Of a DNA stretch of 64,000 nt, positions 49,728-60,500 are shown in pieces; within the stretch, counting starts at the first letter, position 1, and every line of letters begins with the position of its first letter. The notes below the pieces were generated by a model that saw nothing but the letters and a program-made list of their open reading frames with translations, ran no database searches and was not told where the DNA came from. The DNA lies in assembly GCA_943737045.1 (NCBI GenBank), contig CALSFV010000110.1, positions 62,001-126,000 on the forward strand. Direction: 5' to 3'. Origin of the DNA: Parapristionchus giblindavisi (taxonomy: Eukaryota > Nematoda > Chromadorea > Rhabditida > Diplogasteridae). Both the position numbers and the translations under genes were made by a program.

Positions 49728-52700
49728 CTAGACTTCCTCCCCACTACAAGAATAGTGTGATAACTTGATACTGTGTAAATGGAAGTTATCTAGCTGCATT
49801 GAATAGTAGAGATAGAGGATGAGATAGTAATACTGATGAGAATGTAGTAGAATGGTACTAGAATAGAGTAAGAGTTGATGGCTATATAATAAGGTGAGGT
49901 TAGATGTAATGATAGAAGAGATTATATGATAGCGGACGACAATAATGATGACTACAAAAAGAGTAGTCCAATCAAGTAGTCCTAAGGTGGCTTTAGAAGA
50001 CTTCGCCTTAGACCATGCCGTCATAACACTCGTCTTCGGTTTCACTACTTCTGCTTTATCATGATAATGAGTTGTATTATCATAAGAAGGTAGATTACAT
50101 GTACGAACTGATATTTGTAATGGTATAAGTAAGTGATATGGTCTTTTAATCATACGATCGGATAGAGATCCAAGAGTTACTTCATTACTTTCAAATGACA
50201 ACACCATATTATCGATATAAGTAGAATCTATTTTGGATAATGTCTGATCATTTCCATGATCTGATTTAGCTTTATTCAAATAGTGTCGAATAGTGCTGGC
50301 TAGAGTACATGAAGATTGATTGATGTCTAAGGGTCCATAGTGAATAGTGAATCGATAGTGATTGACATTATCATGAGAGAATGGAAAAGATAGATCCTTA
50401 GTCCACAGTGGTGTAGTAATCTTATCTGGACAAAGAACTGATTGATGAGCTAAGTAATGGATAATAAATCGATCAAATCGATATCTTGATAGTTCTTCAA
50501 TGTGACCTATGGATTGTTGATCTCTTATCAATTGATCATGAAACGATCGATGGTCTTGAATCGTGGATAGTTTGGTCAAATTGTGATCTTGAGATTTGCA
50601 TACCATTGCATAATTATCATAATTATCAGAGTGATGATTGTCTCGTAGACAATACTTGACTGCATATTCACTATAATTATATTGAATGGTATGAGATAAA
50701 GGATAATCAACAAGAGCATCTTCATGTTTTCTCACTTGATTCTCTGTCACAGTTTCTGGTTGAGACGATGGTTCGATAGCTAAGGATCTTTCATTTGTAG
50801 TAATGATGTCATTATCATTTAACAAGTTAGTTGAGACAACCGATGGTTCATCTATTAACTGTTCACTATCTGTATGAATAGAGACATGATTAATATGTGA
50901 GATGATATCATCATAAGGAGTATTTTTGGATTTGTTCAAATGATATGAATTCTCTGAATCGATCGATGGTTTATCGATTAACTGTTGGTTACCAGAATGA
51001 ATAGAGATATGATAATTATGCAAGGTGATATCGTCATTAGGATTATCTTTGATGGCTGAACGAGTTTGTCGTCCACCAATTACGTATCCAAATGCTGATT
51101 CATGTAATCGAAGACCACTAGGTAGTGTATATGAGGATAAAGAATAGAGATTATCAATAGTGTTGTGAACACCTAACAATATTTCAGGTTCTATTTTTCC
51201 TGATCGATTTGGAGTATCAGATAGATAGATATTATTGTTGCTGATGAACACTCTGTCTTGTGAGGATAGCTTAGTAATAAATATCGGGTTGACTACTGGG
51301 CCCTCTATGACTAGTGCTTCTACTTGATATCCTTTTCTATCTACAGTATTGAGTGTAAATGAAGCGATATCATAGGATTTCTTGCTTGTATTCACTCCAG
51401 TAGCTAGATTCAGTCGAAGTTGCTCAGTACGTATAATGGGTATCTGTAGATTGTCAACTAAGGATCTACTTATCAATGAAACTTCAGCTCCTGTGTCTAG
51501 TAGTGCATGTACTTTCTTATGATGATATAGATTAGATATGGAAGGAGTGATAGTATCATTATGAGGGATCAAAGAGGTTCTTATAGTTAATAATCGATGA
51601 CTATCTTTAAGAGTTGATGATGTTCCATTCGTAAGTACAGAAGCTGTTGTGAGTGAGTTATCAGGTATTTGAGAACATAAGGCTATCGAATGTGTGCCAT
51701 TACACCTCTTACATCTTTTATTACATGAACTTGTTAAATGATCTGGAGATAAGCAACAACAACATAGATTCTTGGAGGATACTATCAGTTTACGATCATT
51801 GAGTGAGGATACTCTTCTACAACTAGATGAATTTGTGTGGTTGCCACAAAACACACAAGTATTTTTGTTGAGAATAGGTGGTGATTGTATAGACTCCTCA
51901 ATATTATCTCTATTCGGATGAATATTCCAATTAGGAGGTTGTATCTGATCATTCATATCAGAGAAAGAAACTCGATTATGAATATCATGGAAGGATAGAT
52001 TAGACATATTATTATTTAGATGAGAAACATTAGCAGAAGTATATGCTCCAGAGGCTATATTAACTCTAATATCTTCTCTTATATGTTTCAATAGATATCT
52101 GAGGGCTTCATCAGCCTTGAATATATTGTTGGCTCTATGAATGGATTGTCTATAATGTAGATTGAATTTATTAATAACAGTGAAGGCTGGAAGTGAGGAG
52201 TTCATATCATAATACAATTGTTCCACTAAAGCTAATAGTTCTCGTGCCAACTCTAATTGATGCTGTGGATTCTCGGACTTAGCCTGAATACTATGTATCG
52301 ATTGATGAAGAGCTGCTAATGATTCTCTTGCATCACCATATTCATGTCTAAGTGCATCTATAGCCATAGAGAGACATAAGCCATTAGGAGGGTACATTTG
52401 AACAACAGATAGAGCTTCACCGCTAAGGTGCTTCAAGAGATAGAGATGTTTCTCAGTATCAGTCAATTCTGATCGATTCACGTACACACTATGAAATAGG
52501 GAAAGGAAAGTAGCAAAAGAAGCTCTATTTTCACCACTAAAGGATGGTATTTGTAGAGGATCAAGAGGTGGTTTCACTGATTGATTAGCTGATGACGTGT
52601 ACATAGACTGTCTAAGTAATGGTGTAGGAAGTGTAGGAAGTCTATTATCGATTTGTCTAGCTGACGTAATGGATATTCTGGGCAAAGGTTCCGGTGTGAT

Positions 52701-53438
52701 ATTATCGATTGGTCTAGCTGACGTAATGGATCTTCTTGGCAAAGGTGCCGGTGCGATATTATCGATTGGTCTAGTCATAGAAATAGGTTGAACAGTAGCG
52801 ATAGCGGTATTGATAGATGAATTCTTACGACGATGATAATGTCTAGTCGTACTAGTACTGGATCTACTTGTGCTGATCTCGCTCTCTCTACTTCGAGTAC
52901 TACTAATAGAGTTATCACGTGAATCCTTAACTTCTCTAGTTCTACTAACAGTACTACTAGATTCATTACGTTTAGTCTTAGTCTTAGATCGTTTCTTTCT
53001 CTGTCTCGAATCGCGACTAGGAATCCTTTCTATTGATCGATTGAGGATCAGAGTACTACTGGTACGTTCTAGTGCTGATTTAGCATTGGATATCAGGGAA
53101 TCGATACTTGAACTAACTGATAGAGTTGATCTGATGATGGAATTGGAAGGATCTCGAGAGTGTTGAAATCGACGTAGATACTCGGACTCTGCTAAGGAGT
53201 TACTTTCTGTAATGAGGTGAGATAGATCATCTTGATGTATTTTATACGAGGAGAATTTGACCTCCAAACTGGATGCTAATGATCGATACTGTCTAGATAG
53301 ACTATTATAGTAGTTTATTGTATCACATTGAGATATATCATCTATCAGGTTTTCCATTTCCTTCAGTTTAGCTACAATGAAAGCGAGCTCAGCATCGAGC
53401 TCTTCATAATTAGCACTATATTCGCTTTCGAAAGTCAT
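49728..53438 (-). CDS. Gag-protease polyprotein with collapsed reverse transcriptase, 1236 aa
   Basis: One uninterrupted frame from ATG at 53438. Regions: N-terminal helical part (about 1-110); basic Ser/Arg/Thr-rich stretch (about 140-215); three degenerate repeats around RPIDNI and PLPR (about 220-275); a DUF1759-type gag domain starting LQIPSFSGE (about 295-450); Cys/His zinc-knuckle motifs CVFC, CCCCLSPDHLTSSC and CKRCNGTH (about 528-600); a DUF1758-type aspartic protease with LLDTGAEVSLI (Asp at 648); and pieces resembling Pao reverse transcriptase: GHIEEL and IIHYLAHQSV (about 977-1001), YRFTIHYG (about 1028) and YIDN (1074-1077). The segment that should carry the first catalytic Asp of the polymerase, after TTPL (1008-1011), is missing. 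The tail is hydrophobic (LFVVIIIVV) and then Tyr/Leu-rich. Gag and protease look intact; polymerase activity is not expected. Confidence 0.85.
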   Translation of the reverse strand: MTFESEYSANYEELDAELAFIVAKLKEMENLIDDISQCDTINYYNSLSRQYRSLASSLEVKFSSYKIHQDDLSHLITESNSLAESEYLRRFQHSRDPSNSIIRSTLSVSSSIDSLISNAKSALERTSSTLILNRSIERIPSRDSRQRKKRSKTKTKRNESSSTVSRTREVKDSRDNSISSTRSRESEISTSRSSTSTTRHYHRRKNSSINTAIATVQPISMTRPIDNIAPAPLPRRSITSARPIDNITPEPLPRISITSARQIDNRLPTLPTPLLRQSMYTSSANQSVKPPLDPLQIPSFSGENRASFATFLSLFHSVYVNRSELTDTEKHLYLLKHLSGEALSVVQMYPPNGLCLSMAIDALRHEYGDARESLAALHQSIHSIQAKSENPQHQLELARELLALVEQLYYDMNSSLPAFTVINKFNLHYRQSIHRANNIFKADEALRYLLKHIREDIRVNIASGAYTSANVSHLNNNMSNLSFHDIHNRVSFSDMNDQIQPPNWNIHPNRDNIEESIQSPPILNKNTCVFCGNHTNSSSCRRVSSLNDRKLIVSSKNLCCCCLSPDHLTSSCNKRCKRCNGTHSIALCSQIPDNSLTTASVLTNGTSSTLKDSHRLLTIRTSLIPHNDTITPSISNLYHHKKVHALLDTGAEVSLISRSLVDNLQIPIIRTEQLRLNLATGVNTSKKSYDIASFTLNTVDRKGYQVEALVIEGPVVNPIFITKLSSQDRVFISNNNIYLSDTPNRSGKIEPEILLGVHNTIDNLYSLSSYTLPSGLRLHESAFGYVIGGRQTRSAIKDNPNDDITLHNYHISIHSGNQQLIDKPSIDSENSYHLNKSKNTPYDDIISHINHVSIHTDSEQLIDEPSVVSTNLLNDNDIITTNERSLAIEPSSQPETVTENQVRKHEDALVDYPLSHTIQYNYSEYAVKYCLRDNHHSDNYDNYAMVCKSQDHNLTKLSTIQDHRSFHDQLIRDQQSIGHIEELSRYRFDRFIIHYLAHQSVLCPDKITTPLWTKDLSFPFSHDNVNHYRFTIHYGPLDINQSSCTLASTIRHYLNKAKSDHGNDQTLSKIDSTYIDNMVLSFESNEVTLGSLSDRMIKRPYHLLIPLQISVRTCNLPSYDNTTHYHDKAEVVKPKTSVMTAWSKAKSSKATLGLLDWTTLFVVIIIVVRYHIISSIITSNLTLLYSHQLLLYSSTILLHSHQYYYLILYLYYSMQLDNFHLHSIKLSHYSCSGEEV

Positions 53439-53603
53439 TATAGGATAATGAATTGATAGGATAATAGGATATATTCTATAGTACTTGTAGGATAAAGTTT
53501 ACTAATAGGATATAATAGTTTGCCTGCTAGGGCAAGAGGAGAAATTGGTTGCCTGCCTTGGCAATAGGAGAATAGGTTGCCTGCCACGCGGAATTGGATT
53601 AAT
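53439..53603 (-). repeat. Leader of the retroelement with three degenerate palindromic repeats
   Basis: Between primer site and start codon, the plus strand shows TTGCCTGCTAGGGCAAGAGG, TTGCCTGCCTTGGCAATAGG and TTGCCTGCCACGCGGAATTG, about 30 bp apart. The first two are short hairpins (TTGCC/GGCAA). They lie where packaging or dimerisation signals usually are; that role is inference. Confidence 0.55.
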
Positions 53604-53621
53604 AGTTTAGCCTTTGCACCA
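53604..53621 (-). other. Primer binding site candidate
   Basis: On the coding strand TGGTGCAAAGGCTAAAC starts at the base directly after the 5' LTR. TGG complements the CCA end of a tRNA, as expected. The primer tRNA cannot be named from the sequence alone. Confidence 0.7.
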
Positions 53622-54530
53622 TATAGCGAGTAAGTCTCGAGGGACTTTTCGGTGTGTGTGTGGCTATTAGGTGTATAACTAGCAAATACGATTTGTAGTT
53701 GATTATACAATTTTATCGTTTTAGGAGACTAGAAATACAAAAGATATATAATGAATAAAAGGTTAGGTTACAATAATACAAGCTTGCTTAGGTCGACGAC
53801 GTAGACGCGTAGATTAGGACATCAGTTGATTCCTCTTAGGACATCTCACGACTCGCACCTCAAACTTGGGTAATTAAACAACAATAATGAAATAGGGAGC
53901 AAACGGGGAATGAACGATTCGCACAATAATGATATGAATAGCGAAAGAACAAAGGGGCAAGACTATCAAAGGGATACAAGGATGATAGGAATGCAGAGCG
54001 AAGACGACATCAAGAAGAGGAGTGATGACGGAACAAATAGGGCATCGATGAAGAGCGAAAAAGGAACGAAAAGGACATCAATGAACGACGGCTAAGAGGA
54101 CGAGCATCGAGAGAGGAAAAGGAATGGAAAGGACATCAACGAGCGAAAGACTAGAGTTGATAGGTTATAGACAAACAGAATATATGGACAATTCGTGAGA
54201 GATACACGATATATTCGGACTTGAAGAGCAATAAATAGTGAGAAAAGGATAGGTAAGCGTGTGAATGACATAGAAGAATGAGCGGTACACGATATAAGGA
54301 TAATATGTGTTAAAAATAGTAAGGAGAAGAGACATACGTGTCAAAAGGTTGAAGGAAATGAGAGAGGGTGATGAAAGAATGCCAAGTCATCATAGCCATT
54401 TGCATATTGCTCATTTCTACCATAGTCAAATATTGTAAGACCGGGTGAGAGAGTGCGCTAGTGCGCTAGAGCGTGCGCTAGAGCGCAATTCTGACTCGTG
54501 TTCGTTTCAGTAGTGATCATGATCGCTACA
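53622..54530 (-). repeat. 5' LTR of the BEL/Pao element (right copy)
   Basis: It is 909 bp and pairs with the left LTR. The first 200 bp on the plus strand carry many differences from the left LTR (for example GGCTATTAGGTGTATAAC versus GGCTATTAAGTGTGAAAC), while the rest is almost identical. It would contain the element promoter. Satellite resumes right after GATCGCTACA with GTAACTATAT. Confidence 0.92.
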
Positions 54531-57500
54531 GTAACTATATAATTAAATCCATTATATTCGTCTTCAGCACAAATACATTATCATAATACGATACAGTACT
54601 GAGAGAAGATCAAAGATTAAAATCACAACAACACGTAAACATCTTTATTCGGTATCGGTCAATCAATAATTCACTGTATTACCTTGCCGAGTTTACATCG
54701 TTGTTGATCAATCAATATGATGCGTGAAGGACCTCATACTTTTCGAAAGACTCGGTCTGAAACAGTAACTATATAATTAAATCCATTATATTCGTCTTCA
54801 GCACAAATTCAGTATCATAATACGATACAGTACTGAGAGAAGATCAAAGATTAAAATCACAACAACACGTAAACATCTTTATTCGGTATCGGTCAATCAA
54901 TAATTCACTGTATTACCTTGTAGATTTTACATCGTTGTTAATCAATCAATATGATGCGTGAAGGACCTCATACTTATCGAAAGACTCGGTTTGAAATAAT
55001 AACTATATAATTAAATCCATTATATTCGTCTTCAGCAGAATCACAGTATCATAATACGATACAGTACTGAGAGATCAAAGATTGAAATCACAACAACACG
55101 TAAACATCTTTATTCGGTATCCGTCAATCAATAATTCACTCTATTACCTTGTCGAGTTTACATAGCTGTTGATCAATCAATATGATGCGTAAAGGACCTC
55201 ATACTTTTCGAAAGACTCGGTCTGAAACAGTAACTATATAATTAAATCCATTATATTCGTCTTCAGCAGAAACACAGTATCATAATACGATACAGTACTG
55301 AGAGAAGATCAAAGATTAAAATCACAACAACACGTAAACATCTTTATTCGGTATCGGTCAATCAATAATTCACTGTATTACCTTGCCGAGTTTACATCGT
55401 TGTTGATCAATCAATATGATGCGTGAAGGACCTCATACTTTTCGAAAGACTCGATCTGAAACAGTAACTATATAATTAAATCCATTATATTCGTCTTCAG
55501 CACAAATACAGTATCATAATACGATACAGTACTGAGAGAAGATCAAAGATTAAAATCACAACAACACGTAAACATCTTTATTCGGTATCGGTCAATCAAT
55601 AATTCACTGTATTACCTTGCCGAGTTTACATCGTTGTTGATCAATCAATATGATGCGTGAAGGACCTCATACTTTTCGAAAGACTCGGTCTGAAACAGTA
55701 ACTATATAATTAAATCCATTATATTCGTCTTCAGCACAAATACAGTTTCATAATACGATACAGTACTGAGAGAAGATCAAAGATTAAAATCACAACAACA
55801 CGTAAACATCTTTATTCGGTATCGGTCAATCAATAATTCACTGTATTACCTTGTAGATTTTACATCGTTGTTGATCAATCAATATGATGCGTGAAGGACC
55901 TCATACTTTTCGAAAGACTCGGTCTGAAACAGTAACTATATAATTAAATCCATTATATTCGTCTTCAGCACAAATACAGTATCATAATACGATACAGTAC
56001 TGAGAGAAGATCAAAGATTAAAATCACAACAACACGTAAACATCTTTATTCGGTATCGGTCAATCAATAATTCACTGTATTACCTTGTAGATTTTACATC
56101 GTTGTTAATCAATCAATATGATGCGTGAAGGACCTCATACTTGTCGAAAGACTCGGTCTGAAAAAATAACAATATAATTAAATCCATTATATTCATCTTC
56201 AGCACAAACACAGTATCATAATACGATACAGTACTGAGAGATTAAAGATTGAAATCACAACAACACGTAAACATCTTTATTCGGTATCCGTCAATCAATA
56301 ATTCACTGTATTACCTTGTCGAGTTTACATCGTTGTTGATCAATCAATATGATGCGTGAAGGACCTCATACTTTTCGAAAGACTCGGTCTGAAACAGTAA
56401 CTATATAATTAAATCTATTATATTCGTCTTCAGCACAAATACAGTTTCATAATACGATACAGTACTGAGAGAAGATCAAAGATTAAAATCACAACAACAC
56501 GTAAACATCTTTATTCGGTATCGGTCAATCAATAATTCACTGTATTACCTTGCCGAGTTTACATCGTTGTTGATCAATCAAAATGATGCGTGAAGGACCT
56601 CATACTTTTCGAAAGACTCGGTCTGAAACAGTAACTATATAATTAAATCCATTATATTCGTCTTCAGCACAAATACAGTATCATAATACGATACAGTACT
56701 GAGAGAAGATCAAAGATTAAAATCACAACAACACGTAAACATCTTTATTCGGTATCGGTCAATCAATAATTCACTGTATTACCTTGTCGAGTTTACATCG
56801 TTCTTGATCAATCAATATGATGCGTGAAGGACCTCATACTTGTCGAAAGACTCGGTCTGAAACAATAACTATATAATTAAATCCATTATATTCGTCTTCA
56901 GCACAAATACAGTTTCATAATACGATACAGTACTGAGAGATTAAAGATTGAAATCACAACAACACGTAAACATCTTTATTCGGTATCCGTCAATCAATAA
57001 TTCACTGTATTACCTTGTCGAGTTTACATCGTTGTTGATCAATCAATATGATGCGTGAAGGACCTCATACTTTTCGAAAGACTCGGTCTGAAACAGTAAC
57101 TATATAATTAAATCTATTATATTCGTCTTCAGCACAAATACAGTTTCATAATACGATACAGTACTGAGAGAAGATCAAAGATTAAAATCACAACAACACG
57201 TAAACATCTTTATTCGGTATCGGTCAATCAATAATTCACTGTATTACCTTGCCGAGTTTACATCGTTGTTGATCAATCAAAATGATGCGTGAAGGACCTC
57301 ATACTTTTCGAAAGACTCGGTCTGAAACAGTAACTATATAATTAAATCCATTATATTCGTCTTCAGCACAAATACAGTATCATAATACGATACAGTACTG
57401 AGAGAAGATCAAAGATTAAAATCACAACAACACGTAAACATCTTTATTCGGTATCGGTCAATCAATAATTCACTGTATTACCTTGTCGAGTTTACATCGT

Positions 57501-60500
57501 TCTTGATCAATCAATATGATGCGTGAAGGACCTCATACTTGTCGAAAGACTCGGTCTGAAACAATAACTATATAATTAAATCCATTATATTCGTCTTCAG
57601 CACAAATACAGTTTCATAATACGATACAGTACTGAGAGATTAAAGATTGAAATCACAACAACACGTAAACATCTTTATTCGGTATCCGTCAATCAATAAT
57701 TCACTGTATTACCTTGTCGAGTTTACATCGTTGTTGATCAATCAATATGATGCGTGAAGGACCTCATACTTTTCGAAAGACTCGGTCTGAAACAGTAACT
57801 ATATAATTAAATCCATTATATTCGTCTTCAGCACAAATACAGTTTCATAATACGATACAGTACTGAGAGAAGATCAAAGATTAAAATCACAACAACACGT
57901 AAACATCTTTATTCGGTATCCGTCAATCAATAATTCACTCTATTACCTTGTCGAGTTTACATCGCTGTTAATCAATCAATATGATGCGTGAAGGACCTCA
58001 TACTTTTCGAAAGACTCGGTCTGAAACAGTAACTATATAATTAAATCTATTATATTCGTCTTCAGCACAAATACAGTTTCATAATACGATACAGTACTGA
58101 GAGAAGATCAAAGATTAAAATCACAACAACACGTAAACATCTTTATTCGGTATCGGTCAATCAATAATTCACTGTATTACCTTGCCGAGTTTACATCGTT
58201 GTTGATCAATCAAAATGATGCGTGAAGGACCTCATACTTTTCGAAAGACTCGGTCTGAAACAGTAACTATATAATTAAATCCATTATATTCGTCTTCAGC
58301 ACAAATACAGTATCATAATACGATACAGTACTGAGAGAAGATCAAAGATTAAAATCACAACAACACGTAAACATCTTTATTCGGTATCGGTCAATCAATA
58401 ATTCACTGTATTACCTTGTCGAGTTTACATCGTTCTTGATCAATCAATATGATGCGTGAAGGACCTCATACTTGTCGAAAGACTCGGTCTGAAACAATAA
58501 CTATATAATTAAATCCATTATATTCGTCTTCAGCACAAATACAGTTTCATAATACGATACAGTACTGAGAGAAGATCAAAGATTAAAATCACAACAACAC
58601 GTAAACATCTTTATTCGGTATCGGTCAATCAATAATTCACTGTATTACCTTGTCGAGTTTACATCGTTCTTGATCAATCAATATGATGCGTGAAGGACCT
58701 CATACTTGTCGAAAGACTCGGTCTGAAACAATAACTATATAATTAAATCCATTATATTCGTCTTCAGCACAAATACAGTTTCATAATACGATACAGTACT
58801 GAGAGATTAAAGATTGAAATCACAACAACACGTAAACATCTTTATTCGGTATCCGTCAATCAATAATTCACTGTATTACCTTGTCGAGTTTACATCGTTG
58901 TTGATCAATCAATATGATGCGTGAAGGACCTCATGCTTTTCGAAAGACTCGGTCTGAAACAGTAACTATATAATTAAATCCATTATATTCGTCTTCAGCA
59001 CAAATACAGTTTCATAATACGATACAGTACTGAGAGAAGATCAAAGATTAAAATCACAACAACACGTAAACATCTTTATTCGGTATCCGTCAATCAATAA
59101 TTCACTCTATTACCTTGTCGAGTTTACATCGCTGTTAATCAATCAATATGATGCGTGAAGGACCTCATACTTTTCGAAAGACTCGGTCTGAAACAGTAAC
59201 TATATAATTAAATCTATTATATTCGTCTTCAGCACAAATACAGTTTCATAATACGATACAGTACTGAGAGAAGATCAAAGATTAAAATCACAACAACACG
59301 TAAACATCTTTATTCGGTATCGGTCAATCAATAATTCACTGTATTACCTTGCCGAGTTTACATCGTTGTTGATCAATCAAAATGATGCGTGAAGGACCTC
59401 ATACTTTTCGAAAGACTCGGTCTGAAACAGTAACTATATAATTAAATCCATTATATTCGTCTTCAGCACAAATACAGTATCATAATACGATACAGTACTG
59501 AGAGAAGATCAAAGATTAAAATCACAACAACACGTAAACATCTTTATTCGGTATCGGTCAATCAATAATTCACTGTATTACCTTGTCGAGTTTACATCGT
59601 TCTTGATCAATCAATATGATGCGTGAAGGACCTCATACTTGTCGAAAGACTCGGTCTGAAACAATAACTATATAATTAAATCCATTATATTCGTCTTCAG
59701 CACAAATACAGTTTCATAATACGATACAGTACTGAGAGATTAAAGATTGAAATCACAACAACACGTAAACATCTTTATTCGGTATCCGTCAATCAATAAT
59801 TCACTGTATTACCTTGTCGAGTTTACATCGTTGTTGATCAATCAATATGATGCGTGAAGGACCTCATACTTTTCGAAAGACTCGGTCTGAAACAGTAACT
59901 ATATAATTAAATCCATTATATTCGTCTTCAGCACAAATACAGTTTCATAATACGATACAGTACTGAGAGAAGATCAAAGATTAAAATCACAACAACACGT
60001 AAACATCTTTATTCGGTATCCGTCAATCAATAATTCACTCTATTACCTTGTCGAGTTTACATCGCTGTTAATCAATCAATATGATGCGTGAAGGACCTCA
60101 TACTTTTCGAAAGACTCGGTCTGAAACAGTAACTATATAATTAAATCTATTATATTCGTCTTCAGCACAAATACAGTTTCATAATACGATACAGTACTGA
60201 GAGAAGATCAAAGATTAAAATCACAACAACACGTAAACATCTTTATTCGGTATCGGTCAATCAATAATTCACTGTATTACCTTGCCGAGTTTACATCGTT
60301 GTTGATCAATCAAAATGATGCGTGAAGGACCTCATACTTTTCGAAAGACTCGGTCTGAAACAGTAACTATATAATTAAATCCATTATATTCGTCTTCAGC
60401 ACAAATACAGTATCATAATACGATACAGTACTGAGAGAAGATCAAAGATTAAAATCACAACAACACGTAAACATCTTTATTCGGTATCGGTCAATCAATA

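Larger units (their letters stand above)
48341..54530 (-). mobile_element. BEL/Pao-type LTR retroelement, 6.19 kb, probably non-autonomous
   Basis: Two LTRs of 911 and 909 bp flank a 4370 bp interior. GTAAC occurs directly outside both ends (48336-48340 and 54531-54535), a 5 bp duplication usual for BEL/Pao. On the minus strand the order is 5' LTR (right), primer site, one long gag-protease frame with reverse transcriptase remnants, polypurine tract and 3' LTR (left). The LTR termini are TGTAGCGA and its near-inverse TCGCTATA. The interior is too short for a full pol gene, which normally continues through RNase H and integrase, so movement would need enzymes from a complete relative. Confidence 0.92.
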
